A stretch of DNA of 64,000 nucleotides. It comes from Tubiluchus corallicola (lineage: Eukaryota > Priapulida > Priapulimorpha > Priapulimorphida > Tubiluchidae). The stretch is taken from NCBI GenBank assembly GCA_030141605.1, contig JAQGDQ010000028.1, positions 939,501 to 1,003,500 on the forward strand, read 5' to 3'. Shown here in pieces: positions 11,712 through 25,500 of this stretch (its first letter is position 1; every line of letters begins with the position of its first letter). Under the pieces are notes generated by a model. The model ran no database searches, had not been told where the DNA came from, and worked only from the letters and a program-made list of their open reading frames with translations. The translations under genes and the position numbers were made by a program.

Positions 11712-12352
11712 GTTAATAAGTTAATGCAAACTGTTTTTTTCTGTTTCTTTAAATCATTGTCAAGTATTAAGTCATACCTTCAGTTATTTTTATTCTGATT
11801 TTTTTAAAATTAGCACGGTGTTACACAATCAGCTTAGTTAAATTAATTTTTAGCAAACATTTGGAAAATGGTGCAACTTTTTCCTTATACAGATCTTCCT
11901 TTTAACAATTTGAGAGAAATAACATATGGATAATTGTAATCATACAGGATAATCATCATTGCCCTATTTTTTAAACCAGGGAACTTCTTCTAATGTAATA
12001 TAAATTTTGCTTTCGAAAATCGTGTAATTTGAATCAGGCGTTATTTGCTAACATACTGGAATGGGTTGACAAAAGCTATCTATCATTGGTCTTATAAATG
12101 TTGTCTATCTAAATTTAGTTCGTGTTGCCTTTGTTGTGTAGGGATTTTGCATTCAGAAGCATTTGTTCACATGTGGTAATTTTTCATGTGATATTGTTAC
12201 ACATGACAATAAAAGAATGTAGAACTTTGGATCGATTTTGAACAAGTGTCTCATTGGTGTTCCTTGCCATTACAGTTATCTTTGTTTTTCACGTAGATTT
12301 GAATTGCGTCATACGAGGCCTTACACATCAGATTTTGAATAATAATGTCACC
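11712..12352 (+). other. NMNAT 5' flank
   Basis: Upstream region of the NMNAT start. A pyrimidine-rich acceptor-like site at 12260-12275 suggests that the NMNAT coding exon begins at 12276, with at least one 5' exon upstream. No promoter element is clear. Confidence 0.4.
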
Positions 12353-13177
12353 ATGATACGAGAAAAAGTTGTGTTGCTTGCCTGCGGGTCTTTCAATCCG
12401 GTAACTAACATGCACTTGCGGATTTTCGAACTGGCGCGTGATCAGCTTCATCGTACTGGCAAGTTCAACATAGTTGGCGGCATCATTTCTCCAGTTAATG
12501 ATCAATATGATAAGAAAGACTTAGTTCCTGCAAACCATCGTGTCAATATGCTGAGACATGCTTTAGCCAGTTCGGACTGGATCCGTGTGGATCCATGGGA
12601 ATCCGAGCAAGAGACGTGGCTGGAGACGGTGAAAATACTGCGGCACCATCAAGCTGTCTTGGATAGCAGCATTAACTTCAATTTGTTGAATCCATCGCCA
12701 TCAAAAAAGCGGAAGCTGAGGCATGATAATGAAACTCCACTTGATGAAGTGGATTTATCTGTTCCGAATCAGAGTAGGTCTGTGGTTACGAATCAGAATC
12801 TTATTAGTGCTCCCACAGAGCGAATCACGGTGAAGCTGCTGTGTGGTGCAGACCTGCTCGAGTCATTTGCTGTGCCAGGTCTTTGGAGAGAAGAACATAT
12901 TGAAGACATCATTCAAAATTATGGACTTGTAGTGATAACTAGAGGCGGATCTAATCCAGAGAGGTTCATCTATGACTCAGATCTGCTGAGTCGGTTACAG
13001 CGGAATATTCACTTAGTGCCGGAGTGGATTCCGAATGATGTGAGCTCGACACGAATTCGAAGAGCAATACGTAGAGGCGAAAGCGTTAAATACCTGGTGC
13101 CTGATGACGTCATCGACTATATTCATCAGCATAAGCTGTATGGCTGGACGGAAAATAGGTGCTGCACAACTTCTTAA
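12353..13177 (+). CDS. NMNAT1: Nicotinamide/nicotinate mononucleotide adenylyltransferase, NMNAT1 type
   Basis: An intronless 274-aa protein that transfers AMP from ATP to NMN (or NaMN) to make NAD(+). The start ATG at 12353 has a CACC context and gives a length close to human NMNAT1 (279 aa). The nucleotidyltransferase N-motif GSFNPVTNMH is at residues 13-22, with the HxGH-type His at 22. The WES motif of the substrate site follows as DPWESEQ, then LRHHQ. The C-terminal ATP-binding motif is SSTRIRRAIRRG. KLLCGADLLESFAVP and the YLVP block are near identical to vertebrate NMNAT1. A central, less conserved insert carries PSKKRKL, at the position of the nuclear localisation signal of human NMNAT1, so a nuclear enzyme is likely. 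The open frame continues 33 codons upstream of this ATG, which leaves a longer spliced N-terminus possible. Confidence 0.97.
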   Translation: MIREKVVLLACGSFNPVTNMHLRIFELARDQLHRTGKFNIVGGIISPVNDQYDKKDLVPANHRVNMLRHALASSDWIRVDPWESEQETWLETVKILRHHQAVLDSSINFNLLNPSPSKKRKLRHDNETPLDEVDLSVPNQSRSVVTNQNLISAPTERITVKLLCGADLLESFAVPGLWREEHIEDIIQNYGLVVITRGGSNPERFIYDSDLLSRLQRNIHLVPEWIPNDVSSTRIRRAIRRGESVKYLVPDDVIDYIHQHKLYGWTENRCCTTS

Positions 13178-13985
13178 GCTGGTAACATTTTGGTAATCTT
13201 AAAACAATGCCTGCACTCACTAATAGTAACTGTTTGCACTTAATTTTGCATTGTATTTTATGGTAATTTGTTACTGATTTAAGAAGAGTTTCCAGACGTG
13301 CTCTATTTAAAGTGTACAGCGTTTTAATACGTCTAACTGTTGACTTGTATTTGCCATCACAGCAATGGGAAGAATGGTATTTTTTCACTTAGTTTAAGAT
13401 CAATATAAAAAAATTATGACATGTAGAATTATCGCTTACTGAATGATTTTTTTTCTTAGTCTGTTGGCGATGTTCGACTGGACGCCATCTTGTGGTAAAG
13501 CCGATAATCATCAATCTAATCGCGAAAAACGTTGCCAGGGTCCACTCACAGTTCGCTGTACACAAGTCTAGTTTACCAGTTCTCAACTTTCCAGAAGGTT
13601 TCCTCAGGACTTCTCCGAAATTCCGTTTAGAAAAACCACTACAGTTTGAAATAGCTTCCCCATAATGTGTTCTTTCTACTTGCACAAAAATTTTTGTCCC
13701 CTGGGTAATGCCTTTTAAAGTTGGTATTCAGAGAAACGCTATACACTCTGGACAGAAGAAGATCGAGATTCTTGCTTATAAATATGATACTGCATATAGC
13801 TTTATAGAATTTTAGTTCTATTTAAATTTGGAAGACTAGAGCATTTGTTTACTATTGTAATAGTTTTGCCAGTTTTACATGCCAAAATATACTAGTCATT
13901 TAACATTGTGAACACTGCAGTTCGTGTATTCTTGCGATCTTGACATTTTTATCAATATAATAAAGAGAAACCATACAAAGTATGA
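13178..13985 (+). other. NMNAT 3' UTR (inferred)
   Basis: The sequence after the NMNAT stop up to the first well-placed AATAAA would make a 3' UTR of about 800 bases. Short open frames here have no coding character. A GACGCCATCTTGTGG motif lies at 13481-13495. Confidence 0.4.
13959..13964 (+). terminator. Candidate polyadenylation signal for NMNAT
   Basis: A canonical AATAAA in an AT-rich context about 780 bases past the NMNAT stop codon. No earlier equally good hexamer was noticed. The cleavage site is not determined. Confidence 0.45.
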
Positions 13986-16553
13986 ACTTTTATTACAAGC
14001 AACTATATCAGTACATATACATACTAGTCCGCGTATTTAAGAACTTACAGTAAATTTTGACCAATAAACTCAAAACTGAATAGATGTAAAAGGATAAAAA
14101 ACATTGGGACTTGGGAGGTATTTCAACAATGTTTATCTGTGTTTACTGTAGCTGGTTTTGAAGATTTTGCCTTTGTTCTGCCTTCACTTTAATTACACAT
14201 TATGGTTTTCCTTTCATTTGCAATCTTGTAGACTATTTAGTGTGATACATGTATGTGTGAGATGTTTGTTGTGTAATATAAAGTAGTAATACAGGTATGA
14301 ATTATATTCCAGTGTCTGGCATAAACATCTGACAATGTATATTTATAGGTTTGTCATCATTTTTCTTGTGACGGTTCATTTAGAAGTAATATTTTCTATT
14401 AACTATTTCTCTTATAATACACTTGATGTACGTTAAAACATTTAGCTGTAAGGTTATTACATGTATAATAAATAATCTCAAAAAATTAGTTATTGGATAT
14501 TGAGCTATGAACATTTTAACTTGTCCGTGTGTAGTACGTGTCATCTAGACAGTGAATATCTACATGATTGATTGTCAAAATGATTTTTACTTTCCTTAAT
14601 ACATGTGTTTTTCGTGCTTGTTAGTAAATAATAATACTAAGTGTATCACGATGTCAATTTCTTGTAATAAGGCGGATCTATTAAAAACAGGCAGCACTTG
14701 CATTAAGTACTGTCAGTTTTATGCAAAACATGGACCTACATGTAAAAAGAGCAGTTGTTTCTTTCACAAGTGCAGCATGACTGCTTCATGAAAACAAAAT
14801 TAGAAAACATGACCGAAACTTGATATGCTAGTTGTCTAATGAGTATGAATGAGTTGCCCAGATTGTGGTTGCCAGCTATATTTTTTGTCAGTTAAATAAC
14901 ATATTTTGCGATTAATATGTTACCACTTTAACTAGACATTTAAAATATGAAGGGACATCCGCTTATAATGTTTTGTTGTACTTGTAAAGTCCTATTATTT
15001 ATGCATGATATTATATTACTAGCACTGTTTGCAAAGCCAGTGCTGCAGTCTGCTCAAATTAATACTTAATTGGCAAAAACTGCTATATCTCTAAGTGTCC
15101 TGGTTTAAATGCAAGTTATTACATAATACACTAGCACTTCGTGTTATGTTACAATGGTATATATTTTACTTACTTTGCGTTACACTTTAAAAAGTTGATT
15201 GTTGAACATTTGACTTGTCTATCCATGATGTTGAAAGTATTTTAAATTAAGAGAATCTGGGTAACTGTTGTTCTTAAGCAGGGAGCTATTAGTGTAGAAA
15301 CTTTAAATAATGTTTTAGTGTGCCAAATTGTGAAAAAATGTTCTCTGGTAGGTTCATCTGGCAGGTTTTTAATACACATAGTTTTAATTTTCACTATTTC
15401 ATTAGGTTCCTGTTTGAGAGCCAAATGCTTACTATATTTTCTACATTTTAAGTGAAATGTTGCAAATTTTGTTATGATATCAGTGCCTTAAATTACAATG
15501 AATTTTAATATACAGCTGATTGGTTATCCATTTGTAACTGAATAATTATAAGAGGAGTGTTATTGCCATGTACAGATGTACGGTAAGAAATAAAATTGTT
15601 GCGTGCGATACATGATGGTATTTGCGACCCAAAGTGAAAAAATTCCTAAATGTTGTAACTGATCTTATAACTGAGTATAAACAGAGCATCTATAAAACAT
15701 AATCGAATAACTCTAATGATGCCAGTGACCTTGGCTATATGTAATTAAATTAATAAGAAAGCGATGTTCGTGATACAATGATTGCCACCTCGTGCATTAG
15801 TAATGAATGTGTATTGGACGAGTTGGTGACTAATGTGTAATTATTATTATCAATAAAGTTATTAGATATAATGAAACAGTGATGGTTGCTGTTTGTTTTT
15901 AAATGCGAAATTGTGTATAATATCTAATTAATTTTTTAATGATTATACTTATAGTATACTATAAATAATGTAAATGCTACTCTATAAATACAATAAGTAG
16001 TACAACTAATAATGATTATCAGCTAAGTGCAGTCTAGCTTTGTTAATGGTTGATTGCTCGCATCTATTTGTCAGTTATAACAGACATGTTTTGACAATTG
16101 AAATCTTAGGAAAAGTCTCGTGAGACATAGGTATCAGAGTAAAAAGGTTAAACTTTTGTCATAAAATGTCAGACCCTTTGAGTTTCTGTTTAAAATGTGT
16201 ACTGTACACAAAAAGCTTAAAAGCATCAATATTACTTTGTGAAATAATCAAGTACAACATTTTATTATAATGTGGAAAAATTTATTGAGTATATATATGT
16301 TTTGTAACATTTGCTTCAGAAAAGGGAAGTCTGTAACACAACATTATTCTCACACTATACATGTCAAGAGAATATGTGATTTTAAATATTTCACTCATTT
16401 TGTAATGAATAATTTTTGTTCAACTAGAATTGGTGGTATTCATGAAAATTTTCATTGTTTTGCAGGCTTTCCTTACTACTCTAGGCTTCGTGACTTTATG
16501 CTAAGCACCAAATGAATGATGTGAATAGCTGACCTGAAATCTCGTGTTCTGAA
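13986..16553. other. Intergenic between NMNAT and KIZ
   Basis: AT-rich and without a supported gene. The part nearest 16554 must contain the KIZ 5' UTR and promoter. No distinct element is seen. Confidence 0.5.
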
Positions 16554-19500
16554 ATGGATAGTTTGGAAAATCTTAACCAACATCTTGCTCTGTAAGTACA
16601 AATGCTTCTGCATCATTTAAACCTTTATGGCTTTAATAGTATTAGTAGAATTTTTGTAGAAATGCCAAGGGTTCTACATTTTGTTTCTGCATCATTTAGA
16701 CGTTTATGGTTTTAACTGCATTAGTAAAAATTGTGATAGCACAGCCAAGGTTCCATGTTGTCTGGATGACTCAGTATCTTGTGCGAATCAATATGTCGTG
16801 AAGTTACGACTTTAAAACCGGCTAAATATTATTTTTCGCTCAGACAGCATCGTAAAGCATTTACAACTTGTGCTCAAGTCTGTTATATTTGATTGCTTTA
16901 AGTGCATAAAGCTCTACATTTTGCAATCCTGTTCTAAATGATGGAAAAAGCTTCTCATAGGATTACAATTTAACTAAGACAGTGGAGCATTTTCCGACCA
17001 ACTTGGCTCCTTCTTCATTTAATTTTGTGTGTACCTGGAACTAATCTAAACTGTGAAAAAGTTTCCCAGAGGATTAACCGTTTATGAAACATATGTGCGA
17101 GTAGTGTGACACAGTTTCACACTAGCATTATGGTGACATCTTGTCACGCTAATGTACATATAATTGTGATACTGTAGAGCACTAACACAGTTATGAGGCC
17201 ATGCCACACTAATATAATAATGGTATCGTACTACACTAATGTAACTGTGTACCTGTGCCACACTAAAATAATTGTTACGTCGTGCCATTTTAAGTTAATG
17301 CGACTGGCTCCCTCCTATGCAATATAAAAAGTTAAGCCAGTCAGAATGCCAGGATCCAAACGTGTTCTAGTAGTCTGTATCTGATGTATATTTGACAGCA
17401 TTGTTTCAATATATTTGACAGCATTTTCTGCTGGTGACCGTAATGGAGTCAAAGGAAAAAAGTAAGGGAAAAAAATCCCAATTTTGGCTAGGAAAAAAAT
17501 CACAGTTTTGGCTAGGGTTGCGGTTAAGATTAGGACAGGGTTTAGGGTTATTTCCTTTTTCCTGTGCCATTTTTTCTGTGACTTTTTTCCTGTCACTTTT
17601 TCGCTTGTGGCTTTTTTACCTGAGTTCTTTCTGCTGGTCTGCTTCTTTCATTTTAAATGTTATGTTTTGTGAATTTATTCGTTTTTTCATACCTAACTTG
17701 CTTAATTATTCCGGCATTGTGATTATGAGTAAATGGCCTGCAGTAGACTCAGAGTGACAGAATCTTGGTTCTAAATCAACGCTGTATAATGTATTATCGC
17801 ATTTCTTACAAGATGACCAGAGATTGAAACTTTAACGACTTTAGGAGGGTGCCTGATTATTGCTATACAGTTGCACCATATTTGCCTGGCAAGAGTTGAG
17901 GAACACCTGTAATGTTAGACTAGCTGCAAAATATAAATCAATATCAGATTCATTAGTAAAATAAGTCTGGCTCCTGGTTTTTATATTGCATTGAATTGGA
18001 TGCATTCTTAGTTAGTGTAGCATCATATCTCGGCTACGTTAATGAGCCAGCGTTGTCTCATTTAATGTTAATGTCATGATGTCACAATTGCTTTAGTACA
18101 ACACTGTATCATGTGAGCGTGGCATAGTGTTGCAATTATATTAGTGTACCTTGGTGTCAGAGTTACGTTAATGTGACACAGTGTCGCGCATATCTGTTGC
18201 ATGTCTTATTATTATTATTATTATTAAAAACTGCAGATATCGTTAATGAAGGTTTGACTGTGGTTTCAATTTAGGGAAAAGAGGCGTGCACAGAAGTTGC
18301 AACGCTACTGGAAGAAGTTGTGCGACGAGGAGAAACACAGCGAAATGCGCAACATGCAGTTGTTGCGAGATTTTGACAGAATTGAAGCAGAACTGAATAG
18401 TTACCATACGAGAACTGAGCGTTTGCGCTTACTGAAGGTATTCAATGAAATGTTGTGGTACAAGTATTTTAAGGTTCAAGTTTTGCATCTACCTAACACA
18501 GTCAGGGACTAATGCATGCTGTATCAGTAGGTTTGCGCAGATGTAATGGACTTGTGGTGTAATTGTGCTAAACACAATTAGATCTGTATGCAGACGTACA
18601 TGTGATATGACACATATGTAGGCTTGGCCAGGCAAGTTGTTCACACAGAAGACATACGTGTGCCTACACCAAATCAGTCAGACTGGCAGAGACTTAAGCA
18701 CACCTGGTTAATATTCTACAGCTATGCAGGTCTATGTATTGGTACTTTTTTGGACCTCCTTGTACATGTTTTACGTTTATAGTAAAATGAGAACAATTAT
18801 TATTATACCAGAGTTTTGAACAATAAATCTTTCTTGTGGATGTTTTTGCTATATAGGTTAGGTTGCACACAGATTAATTTCAAAATATCTGTAAAACGAA
18901 TTATGCTCACTTCTATAATTGCTTGTATTATGTCATTTATACTTTTTCTGTGTTAAAAGCTTTATGACTGAAAATATCAACATGATCATGTAAGAGGTGC
19001 TTTATTTGTGTAAAATATGATAAAATATTAATATAACTATCAAACAAAAACAATGATATTCTGTGTCTTACAATAATTTTGACAGCGATAAGCTGGTAAA
19101 CCTTATGATTAAGGTTCGACAAACAATCAACCTAGCAGTTAGTGAATTAAAAAAAGAAGCTGGAAAATTGTGAGTCATTTGGATCATGAGCTCGGTCAGC
19201 GTGTCTATAACTCTCATGCTCCAACTACCTGAGCTGAATTAAATCTCAGGTATAAATATGCATCATTACACATTCAATCTGGTACATTTTGCACAAGAAT
19301 GATTAAGTAATTAATTATTCTGTATAATTCTATTTAAACATATCTTCTTTATGTCATCTGCTTCTTTCAGAGACAATATGAGGATGAACTGGAAAGGCGT
19401 TACCCATTATGGCGTGAAAACCTGAAAGTGCAGTACGAGAAAAGGCAAAAGGTATGGTTGAAAAACTTGCAATTTTGGAGCTAAGTAAATGGATTGCAAG

Positions 19501-22500
19501 ATTGCATTTTGCTTTAGAATTGACGTGAAACATAATGACGTCTATCGCTCCGCCCCTGCTGCAACGTAAGCACGCTCAGCAGCATTCGGGACAACAACTG
19601 TCTAAGCTAAACTAAACTAAGCTAAACAACATGACAGTCACAACTAATGTCTGATCAGCAGATATACTGATTGCTCTTTTTCATAAACACGAATTTGCAG
19701 AGCAGCAGCTATTTCTACACGAAATTAACACTTCAAGTAGCCAAAAAATGACTTTTCAATCTAAACAGAATGTAGAGACGACGTTCCAGAGCACTACAAC
19801 ATACAGAGACATAAATATAATAAAGAAACTAAGCCAGTTAGCCTTGCTCTACATTCAATATACGAGCAACAAAAATATTAAGTCTCTCCTGCCTTTAAAG
19901 ATACGAACATCAAGCCTGCGATGTATTTTTCTATATTAATTGATCATGTGCTCATCTGCAAGATTTATTAAGGTTTTGTATTTTTCCGTTTGTCAGGCTA
20001 CGGAAAAGGAATAAATTTGACTTTTCCATTCCATAGACGACCCTTATAGTAAATGCCTGAGTCACATAAGTCCCAATGGTATCTTTTAACCTTGATTATA
20101 ACCAAAAAAGTAGCGCAAAATTAGCTAATATTACATTGATATATAATATAAGTTTTGACCACATTTGAATTAATTTTAACTGTGAAGATCTCATTGAGGT
20201 TTATTAAAACTGACCAGAAAGGAAAACATTTTGTTTTGTCTTTGTTTAAAGTTAATCAAATAGTTGTTTTTATCTAACTTGCAAAGCCATCAACTAAACT
20301 AAACTGCGCATTTTAGTGATTGCAAAATGGTTTAATCAGCAACTCATAGACGTAAGCGTTGTGCATTTCTTCCTATAAATGAAACTAGACTATATATTTC
20401 CACTAATTTACTTGCAATTTTAATTGACAATAATAAAAGCTAGAACAAGGCCAATATTTCTCCCGCTAACTAATGAAAAGTTGAGCATTTTTCATAACAG
20501 TGTTAGTCGGAGCTGTAGCTAAATGTCCCAAACGTACCTGCTGCAGGGGTGTGTGAATTAACTTGCACGCTGATTGGGCAGCCAACGAAAATGATTGACA
20601 TCATGTTAGACATCAATTGCTTGCCTGAAGCGAGACCTTTTTTATGATAGTTAAAATGAGATTAGTTCTTGAACACTATACTAGGGCTTGAGTGCCCCCT
20701 AGAGAAATTTTCACAAATATCAGAGATCACTAATAAAATTTCAGAGGTAAAGCTTCTAATAAATCTTTACCATGCAGAAAGTCTAGTCATTAAATTGCTG
20801 TATTCTGCCTTTGTGCCCATGCAGAAGGCCTAGGAAGATGCAATGAAAAAGAAATTTTGAAGTCTCTAAGTAAATTCTTTTGTTGTAAGATTATTTTAAT
20901 ATTATATAGTTTGCAAAAGTATACAGTGAATCCATGTTTGGAGTCAAAAATGCCCTTGAAGCACTGCTTTAGCTTATTATACCACATTTCAGCTTCCTTG
21001 TTTAAACAAAGATAGCAATATGGCATTAGGTTTGTATTGTTAAACATAATAATCTTGTGTCATCATCAAATATTAGGATACTTCACAATTTAAAAGAATA
21101 ATGATGACTTTACACGATGTTCTCAAATGTATTTCAGCACTGTGCAAGCCAAGATCGCAGTCAGTGGCAAATCCTACTTATCAAGTATAATAATTTTTCT
21201 CTAATATAAGCAGAATCTGCAAAAATGTCTTGGCCACATTCAAATAATAAATGATAGCATTACATCAGTATCACTCAAGAGTTGTGAAACATTGAATTAC
21301 TTGTGGGCTGTTAAACAATGCAAAATGTGTAGTTTTGGTTTTGATTTGTAATGCGTATCACTTTGATCATTTCTTAATTTTGTATCTAACACAAGTTGCT
21401 GGCTTTTTTTATTATATTATTTGCCTCATACATTTTGTCTGGCATTCAAAGTTAAGACTATTTTTAGATTTTGTTGGGCAAAAAATGACCAAATTGATGA
21501 TTCCTGTATATGCACATTTTTTGTCTGAATTCGCAAGTAGCTACTGTCCACACAAACGTCCCCATCACCAATCTGTTAGCTATGATGGAAGCAGTGATTC
21601 TATTAACTTAGGCATTCAAAATGGTGAGGGCAATATTTAGGACTCAATCTTTAAGCCATAGTTAACATGATTTTTTCAGGAGCAACTACAATCAGAACAG
21701 TCATTTGTACGTGACATCTGTACCACAAGCAGATTACAGCTGGACCAACCACTTGCCCCTCCGGCTTTGCACTCTGAAACTACATATTCTAACACTTTCC
21801 ACACTCTTCACACCGACAGCTTAATGGAACCTTCTGTGAAACATTCAGCAATTGAACAACTCTCTAATGTTAAAAGAAATACAAGTCTTTCTCTGGGTTT
21901 TGCTGATTCTAAAAGCACTCAAACTGAAATGGCAATGACTCCTGAGGCTCTAGTAAACCTGGGAGGTTTAGCAGATGGACAGCCATTGCAGCAACAGCCT
22001 TATATTTCTCCTCCTTTAGTCTATGTGTACCCATATGGTGTGGGTTTAGGTCATCTCAGTCCACGTAACATGGGCAGTTTACAAATGCCTCAACAAATGC
22101 ATCTTATATCACATCCGCAGACTACAGTTATGCAAGTCTCTGAAGAGGTAACAGAGCGAAAAAACAAAGAGGACATGCCATTAGGTAAAAATACCGCTAT
22201 GTTGCTCAAAGGAGATGAAACCAAGAAGGACTCAACAAATCCTGATGAAACACTCGATGTTCTCACTAAAACTGCTTTTGCAAGTGGTGCCGATATACAC
22301 AGCACTCCCGTAACAGCTGGTCGAGTGCAGCAGAAAGTTCAGCAACACAAAGTTTTCATGCACAGCAATGAGGAAACTAGAATATTTCTGCCATCTTCAG
22401 ACAGTGATGAGCACGAGATGCAAACATTTGTAAAATCACTCGCCATTATACCTCCTTCTGATGCATCTCTTGCCAGTGCATCAACTGCTGATTACCAAAA

Positions 22501-25500
22501 GCAAAATGAATCCCATTTATCACACGACAAATTCACAGTATCTAGTGAGTCTCGTCTTGATGTGCCAATACAAGGTAGTGGCGATAAAATCCATTCCATA
22601 GCACCTTCTGCAGCTAAAAATATACAAGAAGACAAGTTAGTTCCTCCAGAAAAGTTAGTAAGTAAAGAGCATGGCATTTCCGTCACTTCATTTGTGTACC
22701 AGAGTAGTAACATTTCCACGGGAACTCCCAAGAAGCAACCACCTCGCCCACCTCCACCAACACTCCCTGTCAGTCCATCGTCATCATTTACATCAAGTTT
22801 ACCAGGCAATGTGCATCAGCCGGTTTCTCCCGTGAACCTAGCTGATGTTTCAAGGTTGACTCCCCCCAAAAAGCCAATCCGCACTTTTTCGCAAGAGTCA
22901 TCTGCATCTAGCAAAAGTGACAAACCTCAGCGACCACCACCCCCGAATATATCCCAACAAAGTTCTTTACTCACATCTCGGGCATCCTCTGAAAGGCAGC
23001 AGCTTTCACCCATCACTTACACAGTGGATGTGGAGTCACCGTCAGCTGCTATAGCAGGAAAACTCCATCAGGTATCAAGCATGTCAGTTGAAAGTAAACA
23101 TTCATTAAAGTTGAACTCCCCAGCACATACAAGAAGCCCGTCTTTGGATGAGGCACCTGTGCCAACTCCTAGGAAAAAATGGCTGAGGCGACAAGCTAAA
23201 AGTGCTGTAGACGATCAAGAAGAGATGAGCATAGCTGCTGCCAGTCATCATGATATAGAAATGTTTGGAGTGACACCGAGAAAACTTGGTGATGGTGATG
23301 TGGGAATTAAGAGGAGTTCTCCGATACCGGAAAGTGAATCTGATACGAGTACATCATCTTCTCTAGAAGCTGTGATAGGTGGCAGTCAAACTTGGGAAAG
23401 TGAGAAAGATGATGAACTGGAATCGAATATAAAAAAGTGAGTGACTAACTATTGCCATAATCTGCTGTATAATCAACATTTTTTAACATTTTCTGTTTTT
23501 TCTGTATTGAAGTATATTTTTTATTACTTTCTTGTGTGTTGGTTTTTCATTTTCACAACTTTGTGACGATTATGACGTTTAGTATATATAATACTACTGT
23601 TTATAGCATGTATATATAATACTGTTTCTTGTAGTTTTGCTTCGTTAGATCTGCAAAATACTAGTGAGGTGATACAGTCACAAAATACAGAGCTTTCGCT
23701 GAACTGGGATGGCCTCTTCAGTCTTCTGCAGATCATACAAGAAGGCTTTGCATCCAGTGATCTGTACCACATGGAGATCTACAGAGCTGCACCACCGCCA
23801 CCCAACACCCGAGATTTAGTGCTTGAGTGAGTATTATGCATTCTGCCATCTGTAAGCTCTGATGCAGATTTCAGTGGCTGATATACGTAATACAAATGGT
23901 TTTTTTCGAACCAGAACTAGCTCATTAACAAGTGTAAGCATCCAAACCATGACACTGACTCTTCAGAGGTACCCATATCTGGATGTGCATACATCCACCC
24001 TTTATTAACCAGACTTTGTGCTTTCCTAACAATTTAAGAAGAAGGTCCGTTAGCCATACTGTGACCTTTGTTCTTAGTGCTTATTATAGTAAATGTGATC
24101 TATCAAGTCTCACACTTCTCCGACTTCTGTTACCAATATTTTTTTATTAACTGTTTTAGTGGAATTTCATCTCTTACTTTGCGTTTTTTGTCTGAGTGAC
24201 CTGCTGATTTTTTCAAGAGAGTTAGAGTGAAACTTTTGCAAACATCTAGTAATAATTCACTCTGTATAAAACATTCTAACAATTTCTCTAATTGAAGCAA
24301 ATAAAATTACATGACAGTTTTTGACTATTCATATCATCACAATAATTTTTATATTATTAGGTGGTGTCCCTCACGTGTAGTTGAAATAGCACGTTTTCTA
24401 GAATATTACTGTAAGTTTCTACAGCTGCTGTAATTACTAATCATATTCACTACTTACATTAACAGGTATGCTGCCAAACATATGGGAGACATTGATAATT
24501 ACGCAGCTTGCAGTATGGTAGTACTAGAATTTCTACCACAGCTAGTTGCATCTCTTGATGATGGCTACCTCTTCACTGACAATATGTTCTCTTCAAGCAT
24601 AGATCAGTTTACTGCATTGGATGTTAGGTAACCTATTCTGTGATTTAGCCATCGTAAATTGTTGTAAAAATTGTTAGAATGTCAAATTCAGAACACTGAA
24701 GTGAATATTGAACAATTACAGTTGACATGAAAACAACCGCATTTACAGTTTAGATATTATGGAATGGAATGGATTCTGGATTTGGTGCCTTTCTTACGTT
24801 TAATAATTGACAAGCTTTAGTGATGGGAGCTTAATCCGATTATAACCATATATCGATTAACTTCAAGCCAAATTTAATTGCATATCGCCGATAACTCTGG
24901 CAAATACTACTATAGATTGGGCATAAGATTGTGTTTGGTTTACTTTGCAAAATAAATATCAAATTTTAATCTTTTACCTCAAATATCATTCAATTTTCCA
25001 ACAACTTTGGGAGTTTGGACTAAAAAGTATAGTTAACTAGTAGCTTAGTTAATGGTCACTGCGACTCAAATGATGAGCTGTGCCTGGAGTATTAGCAGCA
25101 GTGCTGGACCTGATCAGGTAATTTATGTGTTATAGTGAAAAAAACTACTTGTGATTTGATCTGCCATTATCCATTACCTTTGTTCTGTCATGTAAAAAAG
25201 ACTAGGACCCATCACGTAGTATTTCATAGGACAATCAAAAGTTTGTAGTGATCATGAGAATCTAAGAAAAAACAATGCCGGTGACCATGAATAGAGTGAC
25301 GATGCTGTTAACAATTAAACAAATGGTGTTGTTGAGAACAATATTAAATGCCTGTATTGATGACCTGAGAAATGACTTGATTGATGGCATCACAGTGATA
25401 AATTTTCAGATAAGTTGAAAACATTTGTACTGATTAGTATGAACTTTGAGTAGCTGAGTTTTTTCATTGATTTTTCATTGTAAAATATTTCTAGAAAATT

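Noticed and set aside
17082-17288. Minus-strand frame with repeated YISV-like decapeptides
   Set aside because: The peptide repetition simply reflects the ~30-bp DNA repeat unit, with no other coding signal.
17434-17757. 107-codon plus-strand frame in KIZ intron 1
   Set aside because: It is made of the GGAAAAAAATC and GGGTTA repeats, with no splice or family support.
19555-20550. Possible MITE bounded by inverted CCCCTGCTGCA in KIZ intron 3
   Set aside because: The match is 11 bp, flanking sequence does not align well and no target duplication was found.
22090-22809. Minus-strand frames across KIZ exon 4
   Set aside because: They are antisense shadows of a long, well-supported coding exon.
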